From: Chlorobiales bacterium
GTDB lineage: Bacteria; Bacteroidota; Chlorobiia; Chlorobiales; Chlorobiaceae
DNA: 6,565 bases
Direction of reading: 5' to 3'
NCBI GenBank assembly: GCA_022360415.1
Contig: JAKSDB010000319.1
Location: 1-6,565 of the forward strand
In this document: piece after piece, positions 1 to 3,929 of the stretch
How positions within the stretch are numbered: the stretch's first letter is position 1
Layout of the letters: each line of letters begins with the position of its first letter
Position numbers and translations under genes: made by a program
Notes under the pieces: model-generated
Database searches by the model: none
What the model saw: the letters and a program-made list of their open reading frames with translations, nothing else
Told to the model about the DNA's origin: nothing

Positions 1-26
1 TGTACTATGTTTCGGTGAATCAATGA
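1..26 (+). CDS. C-terminal tail of an upstream gene (partial)
   Basis: The third forward frame is open from the window edge and ends in TGA at 24-26, giving the tail YYVSVNQ. The stop overlaps the ATG at 23 in an ATGA arrangement, a common junction between translationally coupled genes, which is the main reason to read this as the end of a real gene. Seven residues are too few to recognise a family. The second frame is also open to the edge, so the alternative is that the upstream protein runs through to the stop at 104 instead. Confidence 0.35.
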
Positions 27-106
27 ACCTGCTGAAAATAATCTCGCTTCTTTTGATTATTATCGGGGTTACAGGACTGCATGCGAGCCGTGAATCCGCG
101 CTTTAA
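23..106 (+). CDS. possible 27-residue hydrophobic peptide before proB
   Basis: An ATG at 23 is preceded by a Shine-Dalgarno-like GGTGA at 14-18 with 4-nt spacing, and opens a 27-codon frame ending in TAA at 104-106. The peptide starts MNLLK and has a continuous hydrophobic run over about residues 3-17, followed by GLHAS, so it resembles a signal peptide or a single membrane helix with almost nothing after it. Its start overlaps the preceding stop (ATGA), and its stop lies 4 nt before the ATG at 111 of proB, so ribosomes could pass from one frame to the next. It could be a small membrane peptide, a translational leader for proB, the remnant of a truncated exported protein, or the tail of an upstream gene, since the frame is open to the window edge. 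No family is recognised. Confidence 0.35.
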   Translation: MNLLKIISLLLIIIGVTGLHASRESAL

Positions 107-110
107 TCCT

Positions 111-1196
111 ATGCCAAAACCGCTCTACAGAAAAGTTGTCGTGAAAGTCGGCACCAATGTCATCACCAATGACAAAGGTGAGCTTGACCTCAACATACTG
201 GACCAGCTTGTTTCACAGATTGCAGAATTGCGAAAACTGGGCGTTGAGGTGCTCCTTGTTTCTTCCGGCGCGGTCGGAGCGGGCCTGTCTCTTGTTCGGC
301 TTCCCTCGGAGCTTTCCCCGGTCGCTTCAAGGCAGGTTCTTTCTTCGACTGGACAGATAAGACTTATCAACACGTACGCGGAACTTTTTGAAAAATGGGG
401 TCTTACTATCGCGCAAATACTGGTCACGAAAAGCGACTTTCGCGACCGTATTCATTATCTCAATATCAGGACCTGCCTCGCATCGCTTCTGGAACAGAAA
501 ATCATTCCGGTCGTCAACGAAAACGACGCGGTTTCCGTTACCGAGCTTATGTTCACCGACAACGACGAGCTCTCCGGTATGATTGCGTCCATGATGCAGG
601 TTGACGCCCACATTATTCTTTCACATGTTGACGGTCTTTTCGATATGTCCCATGGAGAAAAGAACCCCGGCGTCATCAGCAGTATCGACATTGCTACAGA
701 GCATTTTCACCAGTACATCAAGCCTGGAAAATCGGAATTCGGCAGAGGAGGCATGCTCACAAAATGCCATATCGCTCACAAGCTGGCGCGATTCGGAATT
801 ACCGTTCATATAGCCAACGGACAAACTCCAGGCATTCTTCTCGACATTCTCGGCGGGAAAACGGTTGGAACACGATTTATTCCACAAAAACCCGTCCATG
901 GACGCAAACGCTGGATCGCCCATAGCGAAGGGCTTGAAAAAGGAGCTGTAATCATCAATGGCGGTGCGGAAACCGCTTTACGATCCCCCGAGCGCGCTAA
1001 CAGCCTGCTTCCCGTCGGAATAGTATCGGTAATAGGCACGTTTTTCAAGGGGGATATCATCAAAGTATGCTCAGAAAACAAAAAAGCCATTGGCTACGGC
1101 ATGGCGCAATACGGATCTGAGAAGACGAAAGAGCTGCTGGGGAGAAAAGGGGAAAAACCCCTCATACACTACGACTATCTCTACCTCATGCCTTGA
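111..1196 (+). CDS. proB: glutamate 5-kinase (ProB) with PUA domain
   Basis: Cytoplasmic enzyme that phosphorylates L-glutamate with ATP to gamma-glutamyl phosphate, the first step of proline synthesis. Numbered from the ATG at 81, the amino-acid-kinase domain covers about residues 15-265: KVGTNVIT (22-29, nucleotide-binding lysine region), VSSGAVGAG (60-68), VNENDAVS (145-152, glutamate-binding loop), FTDNDELSG (158-166) and GRGGMLTK (221-228). RKRWI (275-279) leads into a C-terminal PUA domain (about 286-365) with SLLPVGI (308-314). The length of 361-371 residues matches E. coli ProB (367). I chose ATG 111 because it places the conserved lysine about as far from the start as in E. coli and follows the TAA at 104-106 closely. 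ATG 81 has an AGGA at 73-76 and remains possible, adding ten residues. proA is not adjacent. In E. coli the enzyme is inhibited by proline; that is family knowledge only. Confidence 0.95.
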   Translation: MPKPLYRKVVVKVGTNVITNDKGELDLNILDQLVSQIAELRKLGVEVLLVSSGAVGAGLSLVRLPSELSPVASRQVLSSTGQIRLINTYAELFEKWGLTIAQILVTKSDFRDRIHYLNIRTCLASLLEQKIIPVVNENDAVSVTELMFTDNDELSGMIASMMQVDAHIILSHVDGLFDMSHGEKNPGVISSIDIATEHFHQYIKPGKSEFGRGGMLTKCHIAHKLARFGITVHIANGQTPGILLDILGGKTVGTRFIPQKPVHGRKRWIAHSEGLEKGAVIINGGAETALRSPERANSLLPVGIVSVIGTFFKGDIIKVCSENKKAIGYGMAQYGSEKTKELLGRKGEKPLIHYDYLYLMP

Positions 1197-1225
1197 AGAG
1201 GGGACATGCGCACCAATTTATCACC

Positions 1226-1639
1226 TCATTTTTTGATGGTAATGGGCTCGCCCTTGATACCCGCATAGAAAACGACGATCTCGGCTGTCTCATCTCCATC
1301 GTTTCTTCCATAATGCCACGTATCGACAACTTCAACAATCGGGTCGCCTGCCCGCAGATGGTGCACCTGCCCTTTTTCCGTTGTAACCGTCAGCTCACCT
1401 TTCGTCATAACGCCGGCATTGATTACAGGATGTTTGTGAAGCGGAAGCTTCACGCCGGGAGGGATTGCAATTCTGAGGATCGTCACTTCAGGCCTGCCCT
1501 CGGGATATTCCGGCAAAGGATTGCCGTTCCAGCTTGAGGAGGTTTTTGAAAGAACCTCAACGTTTGCTGCAAGAGGCTCCCTCGCATAAGCCTGAGAGCT
1601 TAACAGCAGCACAAAAACGATAGAAAAGAAACGCTTCAT
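1226..1639 (-). CDS. exported small cupin-domain protein
   Basis: A single-domain cupin of 137 residues. Starting at the ATG at 1639 the N-terminus is MKRFF followed by a hydrophobic core and SSQAYA, a good Sec signal peptide with an A-x-A cleavage site before REP, so the mature protein should be periplasmic. An upstream in-frame ATG at 1669 would add ten residues without destroying the signal; neither start has a strong ribosome site. The cupin barrel occupies roughly the last 90 residues. In 147-residue numbering, motif 1 is HKH (78-80), and motif 2 contains GDP (108-110) and ends in TWHYGRN, giving H119 as the third histidine. These three histidines are probable metal ligands; the glutamate usual in motif 1 is not in its normal place. 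It resembles a conserved group of small exported cupins of unknown substrate, so no reaction is assigned. It converges on proB with 29 bp between stops and lies 118 bp downstream of the hot-dog gene. Confidence 0.85.
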   Translation of the reverse strand: MKRFFSIVFVLLLSSQAYAREPLAANVEVLSKTSSSWNGNPLPEYPEGRPEVTILRIAIPPGVKLPLHKHPVINAGVMTKGELTVTTEKGQVHHLRAGDPIVEVVDTWHYGRNDGDETAEIVVFYAGIKGEPITIKK

Positions 1640-1757
1640 CTTCACGCCCGGAATTATTGTATTGCTCATGCCATTCAGGCAGAACCAGGTAGGGAAAAAC
1701 GAGTTTTATCAGGCTTGTACAAAGCAGCAGGATATGACACACAATCACGATACTGTT

Positions 1758-2609
1758 TCAGCCTCTGTACTCCAGTCTCGCGGTCATTGAACCATATGTC
1801 ACACCTGTTTCACTAAGGGCCTCACAGAAAAACTCATATTCATAGCCTTTCCGGCAGGAATATTTCACAACCATACGTACCGTTTCTCCCGCAAAAGCGA
1901 AATGGGTCGCATTGACATCGGCATACATCCCCCTGTATGGGGCATGCTCAACGCCGACAATTTTGGAAAGAAGCCTTCCCGCCAACCTGCTCAATCCGTG
2001 CATTATTATGGCTACAGGTATACAGGGATAGGAAATAAAGTGACCGTTGCAATCTTTTGGCTCCAATGGCCCGAGTCTCGCTTCGGCAATACCGTCTATA
2101 CATTTGATGTCGCGCAGGGGAAAAGCTTTTCTGTAAGGATTGTACTGACCGCTATCGAACAGCTGTCGTTTTGCTCGAAAAAGCTTTTCAAACAATGGAG
2201 CCTTCATAATGAGATACGTGGCATCCAGTGTAAATAACGGTGTTCCGTCGCGGCAACTGAGGACAGACGATATACTGCCTGATTTTTTGTCAATAGTGAG
2301 AGTTTTTGCCGCGCCGATGAGATTCGAATCTCTCACCTCACCCTCATAAATATTTTTCAAAACAGCACTTTTGACGATGTAGTAGTGCTTCTCTTTACTG
2401 CTCGATTTCGCAAGTGCGCAGGCACCAAGAACGGCCAGATGCCTCCCGACCTCAGCTCCCGATATAACCCCGTACTCATCGTCCATGGGTTGTTCTACCG
2501 GAATTTCCGCTTTTACCTCATCGTCAGTTACGTTCAGATTTTGTAACGCATAGTATGGCGCCGTTACTCCGATATTCTCGACAATATCGTCAACGATACA
2601 AATTGCCAT
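1758..2609 (-). CDS. double hot-dog-fold protein, possible acyl-thioester dehydratase or thioesterase
   Basis: A 283-residue cytoplasmic protein with no signal peptide or membrane segment. The C-terminal half (about 160-283) has the layout of a FabZ/FabA-type hot-dog domain: LRDIKCIDG strand (165-173), then CNGHF (187-191), YPCIPV (194-199) and the helix AIIMHGLSRLAG (200-211), comparable with the HFPG-x-P-x-x-PG motif and central helix of beta-hydroxyacyl-ACP dehydratases. H190 would be the catalytic-type histidine. The N-terminal half (about 35-140) also looks hot-dog-like, with a helix GAEVGRHLAVLGACALA (51-67) followed by alternating strands, but lacks the HF-x-x-x-P signature. Two unequal repeats would suit a double hot-dog enzyme acting on acyl-CoA or acyl-ACP. 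This is pattern recognition by eye; the reaction is not established. The ATG at 2609 has no clear Shine-Dalgarno site. The gene lies downstream of the BKACE gene on the same strand, separated by 257 bp. Confidence 0.7.
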   Translation of the reverse strand: MAICIVDDIVENIGVTAPYYALQNLNVTDDEVKAEIPVEQPMDDEYGVISGAEVGRHLAVLGACALAKSSSKEKHYYIVKSAVLKNIYEGEVRDSNLIGAAKTLTIDKKSGSISSVLSCRDGTPLFTLDATYLIMKAPLFEKLFRAKRQLFDSGQYNPYRKAFPLRDIKCIDGIAEARLGPLEPKDCNGHFISYPCIPVAIIMHGLSRLAGRLLSKIVGVEHAPYRGMYADVNATHFAFAGETVRMVVKYSCRKGYEYEFFCEALSETGVTYGSMTARLEYRG

Positions 2610-2684
2610 ATGTGGTTAAAACTGGGGTTAGTGGATGATCTCCGTCATAGAAAAAGTAAACTAACTTATCCTTAAGGACATACA

Positions 2685-2713
2685 ATCTTAACATTTAATA
2701 TGTAGAGAATCAA
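2685..2713 (-). promoter_or_regulatory. possible sigma-70-type promoter for the hot-dog gene
   Basis: Read on the minus strand, TTGATT (2713-2708) and TAAGAT (2690-2685) are separated by exactly 17 bp. Each hexamer matches the sigma-70 consensus at four of six positions. The position, about 75 bp upstream of the ATG at 2609 in an AT-rich non-coding stretch, is sensible. The spacer holds an imperfect palindrome (ACAT-TTAAT-ATGT, 2691-2703), and a perfect 10-bp palindrome TCCTTAAGGA lies just downstream (2669-2678); either could be a regulator site. AT-rich DNA gives such matches by chance, so this is a weak call. Confidence 0.3.
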
Positions 2714-2886
2714 GAAAAAGAACACACTTCCTGATTTTTTTCCCCGATCAGCAGCTTTGAGCATATCCATTTCCCATTCGCCCGTTTTTCATCCGGGAAG
2801 GAACGCAACGGAACAAAACCGACGGCACCCCCTGTAAAGCACAAAAACCCAACAGTTGAAACTCTGTCAGGCCCTCCCGTATTCAC
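2710..2886 (-). CDS. possible 58-residue ORF overlapping the BKACE 3' end
   Basis: A GTG at 2886, inside the last codons of the BKACE gene, opens a 58-codon frame ending in TGA at 2710-2712. It is preceded by the purine-rich AGAGGGGAGA ending 2 nt before the GTG, one of the best ribosome-binding sequences in the window, and overlaps the BKACE reading frame by 20 bp. The predicted product has a hydrophobic stretch at about residues 9-26 (VSTVGFLCF, then GGAVGFV) and a polar tail containing RSFPDEKRANGKW. No family is recognised. The stop falls exactly where a candidate promoter for the next gene begins, so the layout is tidy. Against it: small size, GTG start and no recognisable domain. It could be a real coupled small gene, a remnant, or a chance open frame. 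Confidence 0.3.
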   Translation of the reverse strand: MNTGGPDRVSTVGFLCFTGGAVGFVPLRSFPDEKRANGKWICSKLLIGEKNQEVCSFS

Positions 2887-3781
2887 CGTCTCCCCTCTGA
2901 AGGTCGAGCGTTTTCCTCAATGCGGCGGGAGACAATACTTTCCTCTCATTTGCTGCTGCTATCCTGTGAATACGACGCAGAAGGTCGCTGTTCGATGCAA
3001 GGCGTGTCCGGGCAGGATCAAACCAGATATTGTCTTCCAGGCCGACACGGACTCCCCCTCCTGAAGCAATGGCAATCGAGTTCATCATAAGCTGTGAATC
3101 ACCGATCCCTGCAAGACACCATAAAGAATTCGGGGGCAGATCACGGATCATCACACCCGCGTGCAGAAGGTCTGCCTGTGCACAGGCAATGTTACCAAGA
3201 AGCAGGTTAAAATAATGTGGCGGTTTGAGGATACCCTTGGTTTCGAGGTACTTTGCATAATTGATCATTCCCGCATCGAACGCTTCCAACTCCGGCAGAA
3301 TCCCCCGTGACTTCATTTCATCGGCCAGTGCACGGATCATGTCCGGTGAATTCACACTGGCTTCACGGTTAAAATTTGTGGAACTGAGCGTCAGACTGCC
3401 CATGTCGGGCTTCAAATCTCCTCCGAGCTGAAGGGGCTCTGCGCGTTGGCTGAATTCCTTGAAGTTCCTGCCGCTCAGGGAAACGCCTAAAACCAGGTCT
3501 TTCGTGAATGAACGTATCCCTTCGATGATACGACCATATATATCCGCTTTGTAGGTCGGTTTTCCTGTTTCTTCATCCCGGGCATGCAGGTGAACCATGG
3601 TTATCCCGATCTCGACCGCTTTATGCACATCTTCAACGATTTCATTCACGGATATCGGAACATGGGGAGTCATTTCCCTGGTCGGGATCATACCTGTTGG
3701 AGTAAAATTTATAATCAAATCCAAAAACAATTCTCCGTTTCGTTTATCCTGTAATCTGAAATCGCCGTGCCCACAACGCAT
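2867..3781 (-). CDS. beta-keto acid cleavage enzyme (BKACE/DUF849, Kce-like)
   Basis: Zn-dependent TIM-barrel enzyme of the BKACE family, whose founding member Kce condenses 3-keto-5-aminohexanoate with acetyl-CoA to yield a CoA thioester and acetoacetate. Family members share the reaction type but differ in the beta-keto acid used. Numbered from the longest frame (TTG at 3796), visible signatures are FTPTG (31-35), the zinc motif HLHARDE (H69, H71), GSLTLSSTNF (133-142), PELEAFDAGM (168-177) and GGGVRVGLEDN (246-256). Relative to Kce, R250, E254 and D255 match Arg226, zinc ligand Glu230 and Asp231 in spacing. All metal and core catalytic positions I can place are present. The start is uncertain: TTG 3796, ATG 3781 (chosen as the first ATG), or TTG 3724, which has GGAGAA six bases upstream and would begin the protein right at the family's usual first strand. 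The substrate cannot be told from sequence alone. It is followed by the hot-dog gene on the same strand. Confidence 0.9.
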   Translation of the reverse strand: MRCGHGDFRLQDKRNGELFLDLIINFTPTGMIPTREMTPHVPISVNEIVEDVHKAVEIGITMVHLHARDEETGKPTYKADIYGRIIEGIRSFTKDLVLGVSLSGRNFKEFSQRAEPLQLGGDLKPDMGSLTLSSTNFNREASVNSPDMIRALADEMKSRGILPELEAFDAGMINYAKYLETKGILKPPHYFNLLLGNIACAQADLLHAGVMIRDLPPNSLWCLAGIGDSQLMMNSIAIASGGGVRVGLEDNIWFDPARTRLASNSDLLRRIHRIAAANERKVLSPAALRKTLDLQRGDGEYGRA

Positions 3782-3902
3782 TACTTCGTTTCCCAACTTT
3801 TCGTAAAACTTCAGGTTGAGTGATTGTAATATAAAAACCCTTCCTTACAGGAATAACAAAGCATAACCAATCGTGTTCCACCTGCAGACCATACATTTTT
3901 TT

Positions 3903-3929
3903 AAGGGCACCCCTATTTATGCCCTTTTT
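3903..3929. other. 7-bp hairpin spanning the transporter stop codon
   Basis: AAGGGCA (3903-3909) and TGCCCTT (3920-3926) form a perfect 7-bp stem with a 10-nt loop containing the TAG stop (3913-3915) of the transporter gene. On the plus strand the stem runs into a T-tract (3925-3929), like an intrinsic terminator, but no plus-strand gene lies upstream to use it. On the minus strand, the direction of the genes here, the stem is followed by seven A residues rather than U, so ordinary intrinsic termination is not expected. It may stabilise the 3' end of the transcript or stop antisense transcription. Confidence 0.35.

Noticed and set aside
1148..1162. AGGGG-AAAAA-CCCCT hairpin near the end of proB
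   Set aside because: It is a 5-bp stem inside the coding region with no following T-tract, so it does not look like a terminator. No convincing terminator is visible between the convergent proB and cupin genes.
1193..1537. 114-codon open frame on the plus strand after proB
   Set aside because: Antisense to the cupin gene, which has a signal peptide and cupin motifs. The plus-strand translation looks like an ordinary shadow.
1557..1748. 63-codon frame on the minus strand overlapping the cupin start
   Set aside because: It has a GTG start, overlaps the cupin signal-peptide coding region in another frame, and has no recognisable features beyond a chance hydrophobic stretch.
2310..2345. GAGATTCGAATCTC palindrome (2319-2332) resembling a tRNA T-arm
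   Set aside because: No acceptor, D or anticodon arms can be built around it, and it lies within the hot-dog coding frame, so the resemblance is chance.
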